This document shows, one piece after another, positions 24,270 through 32,652 of a stretch of 64,000 nucleotides of DNA. The DNA comes from Afipia sp049747295 (GTDB taxonomy: Bacteria > Pseudomonadota > Alphaproteobacteria > Rhizobiales > Xanthobacteraceae). The notes beneath the pieces were generated by a model, which was not told the DNA's origin, did no database searches, and saw only the letters and a list, made by a program, of their open reading frames with translations. Location: assembly GCF_049747295.1 (NCBI RefSeq), contig NZ_JBMHJM010000001.1:3472001-3536000 (forward strand), read 5' to 3'. Position numbers and translations under genes: made by a program. How positions within the stretch are numbered: position 1 is the first letter of the stretch; every line of letters starts with the position of its first letter.

Positions 24270-25030
24270 CGGATCTTCTCAAGCTCGAGGGATTGTCAAA
24301 GTCGTTTGGCGGCCTTCACGTCAGCCGGGACATTTCATTTGGTCTCTCGGCTGGCGATCGCGTCGCATTGATCGGACCGAACGGCGCGGGGAAGACCACG
24401 CTTGTCAACGTGATCTCGGGGGACCTTGAACCAACGGAAGGGCGTCTCTTCCTCCAGGGAGAAGACATCACACACCTCGGTATCACCGAACGGGTACAGC
24501 GCGGCCTGGTTCGCACATTCCAGGTCACTCGGCTGTTCAACAGCCTCACCGCGGCGGAAAACGTGGCGCTGGCGATCATGCAGCGCAGAGGGCTTACGCG
24601 ACGCGTGTTCTCAACTGCAGCGAACAGGCCTGACGTCCGCGAAGAATGGGAGCGACTCTTGGGCTCCTTGGGTATTGCCCATCTGGCGAGATTACCTGTG
24701 TCGAAGCTCGCTTACGGCCAGCAGCGACTTCTTGAACTCGCGATTGGTCTTGCGCTGAAGCCGAAGGTCTTGCTGCTCGATGAACCGGCGGCCGGTGTGC
24801 CTCATGACGAAGCGCCGAAGATTCTAGAGGCCATCGATCGTCTGCCGCCCGACATTGCGGTGCTGATGATCGAACATGATATGGACCTCGTCTTCCGGTT
24901 CGCCAAACGCGTTCTTGTTCTCGCCAATGGGCGGCTCATTTTCGAGGGAACACCCGAGGCCGTGACGATCGATGCAGAGGTGCGCCGCGCCTATCTAGGG
25001 AGCTACGCCGATGCCCGCCGCACGGCTTGA
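24266..25030 (+). CDS. LivG-type ABC ATPase (system 1)
   Basis: A 254-residue ATPase with Walker A GPNGAGKT, a signature region reading LAYGQQRLLEL, Walker B VLLLDEP and the H-loop MIEHDMD. The usual GLNP after Walker B reads GVPHD, a small oddity. The ATG at 24266 overlaps the livM stop; a longer frame upstream is antisense-like read-through of livM and is not used. It powers the transporter with LivF. Confidence 0.9.
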   Translation: MTDLLKLEGLSKSFGGLHVSRDISFGLSAGDRVALIGPNGAGKTTLVNVISGDLEPTEGRLFLQGEDITHLGITERVQRGLVRTFQVTRLFNSLTAAENVALAIMQRRGLTRRVFSTAANRPDVREEWERLLGSLGIAHLARLPVSKLAYGQQRLLELAIGLALKPKVLLLDEPAAGVPHDEAPKILEAIDRLPPDIAVLMIEHDMDLVFRFAKRVLVLANGRLIFEGTPEAVTIDAEVRRAYLGSYADARRTA

Positions 25031-25724
25031 CGTCGAAGGTTTGAGCGCGGGCTATGGGCCAACGCGCATTATTCAGGGCCTCTCTTTTCATGTGGAGGCC
25101 GGGGACAGGTTGGCCATCCTCGGCCGCAATGGAATGGGAAAGACGACGCTATTGGCAACGCTGATGGGGCTGTCCACGCGCCATCACGGGACCGTCAAGG
25201 TCGGCGACGTCGACGTGACGGCGCGCCGGACATCGGCCCGCGCCCATCTTGGTGTCGGCTATGTGCCGCAAACGCGGGATATCTTCCGTTCGCTGACCGT
25301 TGAGGAAAACCTGTCGGCGGGTCTGAAGGGACGGCCGCGCGCCGCGCTGGAAGAGGCCTATGAGATGTTTCCGCGGCTTGGCGAGCGGCGGCGGAATCTT
25401 GGCGGCCAATTGTCAGGCGGCGAGCAACAGATGCTGTCAATGGCAAGGACGCTTCTCGGTCGACCGTCGATCTTGCTGCTTGACGAACCGCTGGAAGGCC
25501 TCGCCCCGGTGATCTGCGATGAACTCATGACCATGATCTCCGACCTCGCGGCATCAGGGAAGATGACCATTCTTCTGGTGGAGCAACAGATCGAACGCGC
25601 TCTGGACTTTGCGAGCCGCGTGATGATTCTGGAGCGTGGACGATTGGCGTGGCAGGGCGCTTCAAGCGAGTTGAAATCGGATCGCGCGCTGGTGGAACGG
25701 CTGCTCGGCGTGGGTATCCATTAG
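25011..25724 (+). CDS. LivF-type ABC ATPase (system 1)
   Basis: A 237-residue ATPase with Walker A GRNGMGKT, signature LSGGEQQML, Walker B ILLLDEP and LVEQQIE in the H-loop position, where His is replaced by Gln as is usual in LivF. It overlaps livG by 20 bp. It is the last gene of the operon; a convergent LysR gene ends 12 bp away with no clear terminator between them. Confidence 0.9.
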   Translation: MPAARLDVEGLSAGYGPTRIIQGLSFHVEAGDRLAILGRNGMGKTTLLATLMGLSTRHHGTVKVGDVDVTARRTSARAHLGVGYVPQTRDIFRSLTVEENLSAGLKGRPRAALEEAYEMFPRLGERRRNLGGQLSGGEQQMLSMARTLLGRPSILLLDEPLEGLAPVICDELMTMISDLAASGKMTILLVEQQIERALDFASRVMILERGRLAWQGASSELKSDRALVERLLGVGIH

Positions 25725-25736
25725 ACGCAACTGCGC

Positions 25737-26639
25737 TTAGCTCTTGCGATCCTTCATTCGCTCGATGAGCATCTGCGTCGTCAAGAAGCTTGAGGGAGAG
25801 TTGCCCTTGGTGGCCAATTGAACCAATGTCACTTGGGTTGCCTCGAGCCTTTTGTCTCGCAAGGGAATGGCTACCAGCGTTCCCGCAAGCAATTCCGGCA
25901 TGGCCGCGTCGCGTGGAAGAAATGTGCCGAGTTCGGCTTTCCCGACAATGCTGCGGGCAAAGGCGAGAGAGTTCGTTTCGCCATAGAGTTCGAGTTGTAT
26001 GTTGGCCTGTGCGCAGGCGCGGTCGATCTCCTGCCGGATGCCGAACGACGGATCGGGTACGATTACCCGCAGGCCAGCCAGATCCTTCGTCGTGCAGACG
26101 TCTCGATCGGCCATCGGATGATCCGGCGAGACGATCAGACAAAGCGATTGGCGCATGCGCGCCAGTTCCACGAGATCGCGCCTTGGCGCTCGACCGAAAA
26201 CAAGCCCGAGGTCGACCTCGTGCCGGCTCACCATTTCGGCGACATCCCGTGAGCCAACCGCCGTAATGGCGATCGAAATACCTGGATACTCTTTGGCCAG
26301 ATCCGCGACAAAGTCTGACAGGAAGCTCGCGAGCAAGCCCTCGACGGTTGCAATCTTCACGTGACCGCGCTGCAGCGAACCGAATTCCTCGACCTGATCC
26401 CGGACGCGTTCAAGCTTTTTCTGGCTCTCGATTGCATAGCGGTAAAGCACCTGGCCCGCGCTTGTCAGAGTCATGCCGCGCGCGCCGCGCTCGAACAGCT
26501 TGACCGCCAGTTCTTCTTCCAGGCCCTGCACCTGCCGGCTGATGGCGCTGGGCGCGATATTCAGGGATTCCGCGGCCTGCTTGACCGAGCCACGCAGGGT
26601 GACTTCCCGAAAATATCGGATGGCAGTGGATTCAAGCAT
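25737..26639 (-). CDS. LysR-family transcriptional regulator
   Basis: A 300-residue LTTR. The N-terminal winged helix (FREVTLRGSVKQAAESLNIA, then PSAISRQVQGLEEEL) is followed by a periplasmic-binding-fold sensor domain. It is divergent from the system 2 binding protein across 163 bp, the classical arrangement for an LTTR and its target. I could not fix a T-N11-A box in that gap with confidence. Confidence 0.87.
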   Translation of the reverse strand: MLESTAIRYFREVTLRGSVKQAAESLNIAPSAISRQVQGLEEELAVKLFERGARGMTLTSAGQVLYRYAIESQKKLERVRDQVEEFGSLQRGHVKIATVEGLLASFLSDFVADLAKEYPGISIAITAVGSRDVAEMVSRHEVDLGLVFGRAPRRDLVELARMRQSLCLIVSPDHPMADRDVCTTKDLAGLRVIVPDPSFGIRQEIDRACAQANIQLELYGETNSLAFARSIVGKAELGTFLPRDAAMPELLAGTLVAIPLRDKRLEATQVTLVQLATKGNSPSSFLTTQMLIERMKDRKS

Positions 26640-26802
26640 GTGTTCCGGCTCGGCGGGGAATGCATCAGAACCAGGCGCAAGGCGCCTAGCGTTCGAATTT
26701 TGAGACTGCTCGCTTCTAAATTCAATGCTTTTATTCGATCCCTTGTTTTGTCATGCTTTCGTCAAGTTATTCGCTCGGTCTCGGCCCTGATGGAGAAATT
26801 AG

Positions 26803-28014
26803 ATGGCTCGTTCTCGGTTCATTGCGCGTTGCCTGAGTTCACTTTTGCTAGCCGCCACTGTGGGATCGTACGCGACCGCGGCCTCTGCTGAGGATGTGAT
26901 CCGCTTCGGCGCGCCGCTGCCGCTGACGGGGCCCCTGGCGCCCGAAGCCATCAAGCAACAACAGGGCTACGATCTCTGGGCTGAACAGGCCAACAAGGCG
27001 GGCGGCATTTCGGTCGGCGGCAAGAAGTACAAGGTTGAGATTGTCTACGCGGACTATCAATCGAATACACCGCGTGCAGTGCAAACATCCGAGCAGATGA
27101 TCACGCAGAACAACGTCAACTTCCTGTTTGGCGCGTTCGGATCGGGTGCTGCGAAGGCGGCCAGCAGCGTCTCCGAGAAATACAAGGTGCCCACGATTGC
27201 TGCGACTGCGTCATCGGCGCAGGTCTACGATCAAGGCTACAAGTATCTGTTCGGCACCTTCACCCCGAACGACACGCTGACCACGCCGCTGACGCAGATC
27301 GTGAAGGCGAAGGCTCCGGACGTTAAGAAGGTGGCCATTCTCGCCCGCAACGATCTTTTCCCGCTGGCAATCGCGCAGGAAATGGAGAAGTCAGCCAAGG
27401 CGAACGGGATCGAGGTTGTCTACTTCGAGAAGTACGCCATCAACACGCTGGATCATTCGGCGACGCTGTCGCAGATCAAGTCCCTGGCCCCGCAGTGGAT
27501 CTTCGTCACCGGCTACATCAACGATCTGTTGCTGGTCCGAAAGCAGATGGCTGATCAACAGATCAAGGCGACCGTCGTCTCGATGATCGCCGGTCCGGCT
27601 TATCAGGAGTTCATTGACGCCGCGGGGCAGACCGCTGAAAACGTGACCAGCGCGGCGTGGTGGCATCCGGCTGCGCAATATAGCGGCAAGGACATCTTTG
27701 GCACGACGGCCAATTATGTGAAGCTGTTCCGCGAGAAGTACAAATCCGATCCGGATTACGCACAGGCATCCGCGTCCGTCTCCGGCGCCCTCTTCCAGAT
27801 GGCGATTGAGCGGGCAGGATCGATCGATCGGGACAAGGTGCGTGATGAATTGGCCAAGATGAACGAGATGACATTCTGGGGACCCGTCAAGTTTGGTCCA
27901 ACCGGACAGATCAACTCGCTTGAGCCGCCGGTTTTCCAGATCCAGGGCGGGAAAGCGATCGTTCTGTCCCCACAGATCATCAAGCAGGGCGAATTCAAGC
28001 TCGGCGTGAATTGA
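26803..28014 (+). CDS. ABC transporter substrate-binding protein, branched-chain type (system 2)
   Basis: A 403-residue Peripla_BP_6 protein with a signal peptide (cleavage near ASA-ED) and the ligand-domain start VIRFGAPLPLTGPLAPE. It differs strongly from the system 1 and 3 binding proteins, so the ligand is probably different. It heads an operon with LivHMGF and then a CnbZ-like protein, and faces a LysR gene. Co-operonic catabolic genes suggest a nitrogen-containing aromatic or acylated amine ligand. Confidence 0.9.
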   Translation: MARSRFIARCLSSLLLAATVGSYATAASAEDVIRFGAPLPLTGPLAPEAIKQQQGYDLWAEQANKAGGISVGGKKYKVEIVYADYQSNTPRAVQTSEQMITQNNVNFLFGAFGSGAAKAASSVSEKYKVPTIAATASSAQVYDQGYKYLFGTFTPNDTLTTPLTQIVKAKAPDVKKVAILARNDLFPLAIAQEMEKSAKANGIEVVYFEKYAINTLDHSATLSQIKSLAPQWIFVTGYINDLLLVRKQMADQQIKATVVSMIAGPAYQEFIDAAGQTAENVTSAAWWHPAAQYSGKDIFGTTANYVKLFREKYKSDPDYAQASASVSGALFQMAIERAGSIDRDKVRDELAKMNEMTFWGPVKFGPTGQINSLEPPVFQIQGGKAIVLSPQIIKQGEFKLGVN

Positions 28015-28047
28015 TAGCTTTCAACAGCAGCGCAGGCGGGGAGCGAT

Positions 28048-28914
28048 ATGCTGGCAGCTCAGGTTCTGATCAATGCATTGGTGCTGGGCTGCCTCTACGC
28101 GTGTATCGCAATTGGCTTCTCGCTGGTGTGGGGCGTTCTCAACGTCATTAATCTGATTCACGGCTCCTTCATCGTTCTTGGAGCCTACCTCGCGTGGGGA
28201 CTGTATCAGTCGCTCCACCTCTCGCCGTGGTACGCGCTTGTTATTGCAGCCCCGCTGTTCTTCTGTCTCGGGTACATCATTCAAAGAATTGTTCTGAACC
28301 GGGTGATCACCGCGCCGGTTCTGGTCACGCTGACGCTGACGTTCGGGCTCGACCTGATCCTGAACAATGCGATGATCTATTTCTTCAAGGCGGATTACCG
28401 AAAGCTGACCCTGTCGCCGCCCATGGGCTCGGTCTCCTTGTTCGGGGTGGTCGTTCCGGTCGATCGCCTCCTTGCAACGGCCTTTGCGCTGGCTTTGACC
28501 GCAATTTTGTACCTGATCCTGCGCCGCCTGAAGGTAGGGCGCGCCATCGTTGCGGTCAGACTCGATCGTGATGCCGCGGTGTTGATGGGCGTCAACGTCA
28601 ACTCGATCTACTCCATCGCCTTTGGGCTCGGCACTGCTCTGGCCGGCTGCGCAGGTGTGCTGATGGCGTTGATTTTTCCGATCTCGCCGTTGACCTCCAC
28701 AGCCTATCTCGGAAAAGCCTTCGTGGTCTGTGTGCTCGGAGGTCTCGGCAGCGTGTCCGGTGCGCTTGCCGGCGGAATTCTGCTTGCCCTCATCGAGGGT
28801 GTTGGCTCCGCAACCATTGGACCGGCGCATGCTACGACGTTGTCGTTCGTATTGCTGATCGTCTTCCTGATCCTGAGGCCGCAAGGCTTGCTCGGCCGGA
28901 AAGGATTCGAATGA
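28048..28914 (+). CDS. LivH-type ABC permease (system 2)
   Basis: A 288-residue hydrophobic protein beginning MLAAQVLINALVLG and carrying VINLIHGSFIVLGAY, the LivH motif. The C-terminal RPQGLLGR is conserved. It follows the binding protein after 33 bp and overlaps livM by 4 bp. Confidence 0.9.
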   Translation: MLAAQVLINALVLGCLYACIAIGFSLVWGVLNVINLIHGSFIVLGAYLAWGLYQSLHLSPWYALVIAAPLFFCLGYIIQRIVLNRVITAPVLVTLTLTFGLDLILNNAMIYFFKADYRKLTLSPPMGSVSLFGVVVPVDRLLATAFALALTAILYLILRRLKVGRAIVAVRLDRDAAVLMGVNVNSIYSIAFGLGTALAGCAGVLMALIFPISPLTSTAYLGKAFVVCVLGGLGSVSGALAGGILLALIEGVGSATIGPAHATTLSFVLLIVFLILRPQGLLGRKGFE

Positions 28915-29846
28915 CGCGTTCAAACATCATTTTGCTCGCGATCGTCGCGGTCATTGCAGCGCTGCCGCTGTTCGGCGGAGCCTACGCGCTACGACTTGGC
29001 ACCATGGCCTGCATGTACGCCATTCTTGCGCTGTCCTGGAACGTGGTGGGTGGCCTCGCCGGCTACCCCTCATTCGCCACGGCGGCTTTCTTCGGTTTCG
29101 GCGCGTATACCTGCGGTGTCTTGCTCTCGCGCGGTGCATCCATGGCATTTGCTGTGCCTGTTGCGGGAATTGCGTCTTTTGCCGTGGCCGCTTTGCTGGG
29201 TGCGGCGCTGCTGCGCCTGCGCGGGCATTACTTCGCTATCGCGAGTCTGTCCCTCATCGAGGTGTTCCGTGAGCTCGTGAACAACGCAACGGACCTGACC
29301 GGCGGCGGCATGGGCTTGAATATTCCGTTGGGCGCCGGATCCGGTGTGATGAGCGACGCCACATTCTATTTCTTTTCGATGTGGGGGATACTGCTCGCCA
29401 CCGCGTTGATGGTCATCATTGTCGGCGGATCGAAGTTAGGATTCGGCCTGGCCTGTATCCGGCAGAACGAGACCGCAGCCAACATGATCGGCCTCAATGC
29501 CACTCTTTATAAGAGCGTCGCATTTGGATTGTCGGCTTGTTTCGTTGGCGCCGCCGGAGGCATCTATGCGGCCTGGGTCCACTATATCGATCCGTCCGAC
29601 GTGTTCGATATCCTCTATTCGGTCAAGCCGATCGTCATGGCCCTGATCGGCGGTCTCGGTTCACCGCTTGGCGTGCTCCTCGGCGCATTCGTCTACCTGG
29701 GATTGGAAGAAGTCGTCTGGCGCAACTACATCCAGATCCACAGCGGCGTGCTCGGTGTCCTGATCGTCGTCCTGCTGCTGTTCCTGCCCCATGGCCTGAT
29801 GTCGTTGCGTTCCCGTCTGCTTGCGTGGAGGCCGAAGCATGTCTGA
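28911..29846 (+). CDS. LivM-type ABC permease (system 2)
   Basis: A 311-residue membrane protein with NVVGGLAGYPSFATAAFFGF near the N-terminus and LIGGLGSPLGVLLGA near the C-terminus, both LivM hallmarks. The ATG overlaps the livH TGA, and its own 3' end overlaps livG by 8 bp. Confidence 0.9.
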   Translation: MTRSNIILLAIVAVIAALPLFGGAYALRLGTMACMYAILALSWNVVGGLAGYPSFATAAFFGFGAYTCGVLLSRGASMAFAVPVAGIASFAVAALLGAALLRLRGHYFAIASLSLIEVFRELVNNATDLTGGGMGLNIPLGAGSGVMSDATFYFFSMWGILLATALMVIIVGGSKLGFGLACIRQNETAANMIGLNATLYKSVAFGLSACFVGAAGGIYAAWVHYIDPSDVFDILYSVKPIVMALIGGLGSPLGVLLGAFVYLGLEEVVWRNYIQIHSGVLGVLIVVLLLFLPHGLMSLRSRLLAWRPKHV

Positions 29847-30588
29847 GATTCTCAGGCTTGAATCGGTCTCGCGCCGTTTCAGCGGTTTGCAGGCGCTGCG
29901 CGACGTGTCGCTCAAGGTGAACAGGGGAGAGGTTCTCGGTCTGATCGGGCCGAACGGTGCCGGCAAGACGACCCTCGTCAACGTTGTGACTGGCGTGACG
30001 CCCGCAAGTTCCGGAACTGTGACGTTCATGAACCAGGACATCACGCGGGTGAAAACCTATCAATCGGCGCGGCTTGGTCTGTCCCGCACGTTCCAGATCG
30101 TTCAGCCGTTCGCCGAATTCACGGCGTTGGACAACGTTGCCGCCGCAGCGCTTTTCTCGCAACCTGGGCAATCGTTGAAGTCTGCCCGGGACGAAGCGCG
30201 CGCGCATCTCGCCTTTGTTGGCCTTGAACCGCAGTCGGCGCAATCCGCTGCCACGCTGACGCTGGCGATGCGCAAGCGATTGGAACTCGCCAAGGCGCTG
30301 GCGATGCGCCCGAAGCTTTTGTTTCTGGATGAGGTCAATGCCGGCCTGAACAGCGCGGAAGTTGAGCGGGCGACAAAATTGATCCACCAACTTGCAGCGG
30401 ATGGCATTACGATTGTGATGATCGAGCATCTGATGAAGGTGGTCCTGAACGTCTGCACGAGAATCGTGGTGCTGCATAACGGCAGCTTGATCGCAGACGG
30501 TGCGCCGCGGGACGTCATCAAGAATCCTGCGGTCGTGGAGGCCTACCTCGGTCAGCAATACGCACAGAGGACTGCCGCTCATGGCTGA
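29839..30588 (+). CDS. LivG-type ABC ATPase (system 2), degenerate signature
   Basis: A 249-residue ATPase with Walker A GPNGAGKT and H-loop MIEHLMK. Where LivG proteins have a YGQQR-type signature this one reads LTLAMRKRLEL, and Walker B is LLFLDEV rather than LDEP. In LivFG-type heterodimers one composite site can be degenerate, so the complex may still work. The ATG at 29839 was preferred over an earlier in-frame TTG because it begins the conserved sequence. Confidence 0.88.
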   Translation: MSEILRLESVSRRFSGLQALRDVSLKVNRGEVLGLIGPNGAGKTTLVNVVTGVTPASSGTVTFMNQDITRVKTYQSARLGLSRTFQIVQPFAEFTALDNVAAAALFSQPGQSLKSARDEARAHLAFVGLEPQSAQSAATLTLAMRKRLELAKALAMRPKLLFLDEVNAGLNSAEVERATKLIHQLAADGITIVMIEHLMKVVLNVCTRIVVLHNGSLIADGAPRDVIKNPAVVEAYLGQQYAQRTAAHG

Positions 30589-31312
30589 TGCCTCCATCCT
30601 CGAACTGAAGGGGCTGCGCGCCGGCTATGGCGAGGTGCAGGTGCTGTGGGGGATCGATCTTTCGCTCCGGAAGGGGGAAATCACCGCACTGATCGGCTCA
30701 AATGGCGCAGGCAAGACGACGCTGATGCGGGCCGTGTCGGGTCTTATTCCTGTGCAGTCCGGCAGCTATCGGTCCGAGGGTGAAGATCTCAGCCGCGCAT
30801 CCGCCGCGCATATTCTGTCGCGCGGCATCGTCCATGTTCCGGAAGGCCGGCGGTTGTTCGGCGCGATGAGCATCGAGGACAACCTGCTGATGGGAGCCTA
30901 TTCGCGAACGATCTCCAGCGCCGAGACCAAGCGCGAGATGGATCGGGTCTACACGACCTTTCCAAAACTTCGCGAGCGCCGTCATCAGGCCGCAGCCACG
31001 TTGTCCGGCGGCGAGCAGCAAATGTGCGCCATCGGCCGCGGACTGATGAGTGCGCCGAAGCTTTTGATGATCGATGAACTGTCCCTCGGCTTGTCGCCGT
31101 TGCTTGTGGAGCAGCTTGTAGCGGCGCTGCGTTCATTGAACGCGGAGGGAATGTCAATTCTGCTGGTGGAGCAGGATGTCACCATCGCGTTGGATCTCTG
31201 TGATTCAGCGTTCGTGATGGACATGGGACGGATCGTGAGGACGGGTTCTGGTCCAGAACTCCTCGCAGATCCGATCATCCGGGACGCCTATCTCGGCGTG
31301 CTCGAAGACTGA
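30581..31312 (+). CDS. LivF-type ABC ATPase (system 2)
   Basis: A 243-residue ATPase with Walker A GSNGAGKT, signature LSGGEQQM, a Walker B region LLMIDELSLGLSP and LVEQDV in the H-loop position. It starts inside the last codons of livG (8-bp overlap). It supplies the canonical half-sites for the dimer with the degenerate LivG. It is followed after 38 bp by the CnbZ-like gene. Confidence 0.9.
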   Translation: MADASILELKGLRAGYGEVQVLWGIDLSLRKGEITALIGSNGAGKTTLMRAVSGLIPVQSGSYRSEGEDLSRASAAHILSRGIVHVPEGRRLFGAMSIEDNLLMGAYSRTISSAETKREMDRVYTTFPKLRERRHQAAATLSGGEQQMCAIGRGLMSAPKLLMIDELSLGLSPLLVEQLVAALRSLNAEGMSILLVEQDVTIALDLCDSAFVMDMGRIVRTGSGPELLADPIIRDAYLGVLED

Positions 31313-31350
31313 CTTTCAATTCTGTTTCCAACTCAAGAAAAAGAGGCAAC

Positions 31351-32106
31351 ATGATCAAGACTGTCGATGCGCCCAATGGTGGCTACAGATTCATGCCCGG
31401 CGTCAGTCAGTATTCTGCAGGTGTCGCCGCATTGCCGGGATTTGCTCTGGAGCGTGTCCGTTTTTCGAAACCCGTGCCGTTGCGTCAGGGCTTTGAGCGC
31501 ATCGCGCAGATTCTGAAGGACGCAGGCCGGCCGCTCACGGCGTTCGCTGCATGCGAATTGCGATCGCCGGCGCCGTTTACGGAAAGCGGATTTGTCAGCT
31601 TCAATGAAGAGTATATCGGCTTCCTGAAAGCGTGGGGCCTGATGCCGGATGGTGTCAATCCGGTGGCGCGCAGCAACGTCTGTCCGAAGGTCGATCCGCC
31701 GTCAGAGCCGGGCTTTTATGCTTTCTCCTATACGGTTCCTGCGTCCAATGCGCCGGCGTCGTTCGTCATCGCGGGAAGTGGCGAGGCGCCGGAAGGGAAG
31801 GCGAATTACCGCGATCATGCCATTCGGCTGGGTGACACGTCACCGGCTGCCATGCAGGAAAAAGCCAAGTTTGTTCTTGGCGAGATGGAGCGGCGCATGA
31901 GTGCGTTCGGCGGAGACTGGAGCCAGACCACCGGCGTCCAGCTCTATACCGTCCACGACGTCTATCCCTTCCTGGAAAGCGAGCTCGGCAAGCGCGGCGT
32001 GCTGCGGCACGGTCTCACCTGGCACTTTAACCGTCCGCCAGTCGTCGATCTCGAGTACGAGATGGATTGCCGATGCGTGTACACCGAGAGAGTTGTTCAG
32101 GCTTGA
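31351..32106 (+). CDS. RidA-like protein resembling 2-aminomuconate-type deaminase CnbZ
   Basis: A 251-residue soluble protein. The motifs ACELRSPAPFTE (about 62-73) and NPVARSNVCPKVDPPSEPGF fit the family typified by CnbZ, the 2-amino-5-chloromuconate deaminase of chloronitrobenzene degraders. The name is from memory of the family, not a search. Such enzymes release ammonia from an enamine/imine intermediate after ring cleavage of an aminophenol. The AAGAGG ribosome site and 38-bp spacing place it in the system 2 transporter operon, linking that importer to an aminoaromatic or enamine compound. Confidence 0.6.
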   Translation: MIKTVDAPNGGYRFMPGVSQYSAGVAALPGFALERVRFSKPVPLRQGFERIAQILKDAGRPLTAFAACELRSPAPFTESGFVSFNEEYIGFLKAWGLMPDGVNPVARSNVCPKVDPPSEPGFYAFSYTVPASNAPASFVIAGSGEAPEGKANYRDHAIRLGDTSPAAMQEKAKFVLGEMERRMSAFGGDWSQTTGVQLYTVHDVYPFLESELGKRGVLRHGLTWHFNRPPVVDLEYEMDCRCVYTERVVQA

Positions 32107-32119
32107 TCATGTCCTGATG

Positions 32120-32204
32120 GAGCGGGTTCGCACGGCCGAACCCGCTCGCGATAACCTGCGTTCGATCGGAAAAGCTGCGCCGCGTAGGAATACGTGCGGC
32201 GCAG
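32120..32204 (+). terminator. Two consecutive hairpins without T-runs
   Basis: The first hairpin has a perfect 11-bp stem (GAGCGGGTTCG at 32120-32130 with 32137-32147, 6-nt loop). The second has a perfect 9-bp stem (CTGCGCCGC at 32175-32183 with 32196-32204). They lie in the 180-bp gap between the CnbZ-like and cupin genes. They may end or attenuate the transporter transcript, or protect its 3' end. Confidence 0.55.
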
Positions 32205-32286
32205 GGATGATCATAGTTCGCGCGGGTTGTGTCATCCCGAAAAGTATGTCGTCATTCATGGGAAAATCTTGACCCAGGATGAATCG

Positions 32287-32598
32287 ATGGCTTTTCAGTG
32301 CAATACCCCCGCGATCCCCACCGTTCAGGAAGAAAACGATACGCTGCGTATCACACGCTGGGATTTCCAGCCTGGCGCGGTGACGGGATGGCATCGGCAT
32401 GGATGGCCGTACTTCGTGGTCATGCTGGTCGATGGGACGTTGCGGATCCACAACGGCAAAGACGTCACCGATGTGCCGCTCGTTGCCGGCCAATCCTACA
32501 TGCGGCAGTCCGGCGTTGAGCACGATGTCATGAACGGCTCGCCGCATCCGATCGCGTTCATTGAGATTGAAGTCAAGCGGCCCGAAGCCCTGGCCTGA
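32287..32598 (+). CDS. Small single-domain cupin protein
   Basis: A 103-residue cupin with motif 1 as GWHRHGWPYFVVMLVDGTL (metal-binding His residues) and motif 2 around EHDVMNGSPHPIAFIEIE. Such proteins are metal-dependent isomerases, dioxygenases or ligand sensors; nothing here decides which. The ATG at 32287 follows AGGATG. It precedes the acetylpolyamine-amidohydrolase-like gene by 54 bp and probably shares its transcript. Confidence 0.8.
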   Translation: MAFQCNTPAIPTVQEENDTLRITRWDFQPGAVTGWHRHGWPYFVVMLVDGTLRIHNGKDVTDVPLVAGQSYMRQSGVEHDVMNGSPHPIAFIEIEVKRPEALA

Positions 32599-32652
32599 AA
32601 ACAAGCGAAGCGTTCTCGTTTCGCGCAAAAAATTTGACAGGGGAGAGACTTC

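Noticed and set aside
28021..28923. A 300-codon minus-strand frame opposite the system 2 livH gene
   Set aside because: The composition (Gln/Arg/Asp-rich) is that of a reversed membrane-protein gene; the plus-strand LivH is clear.
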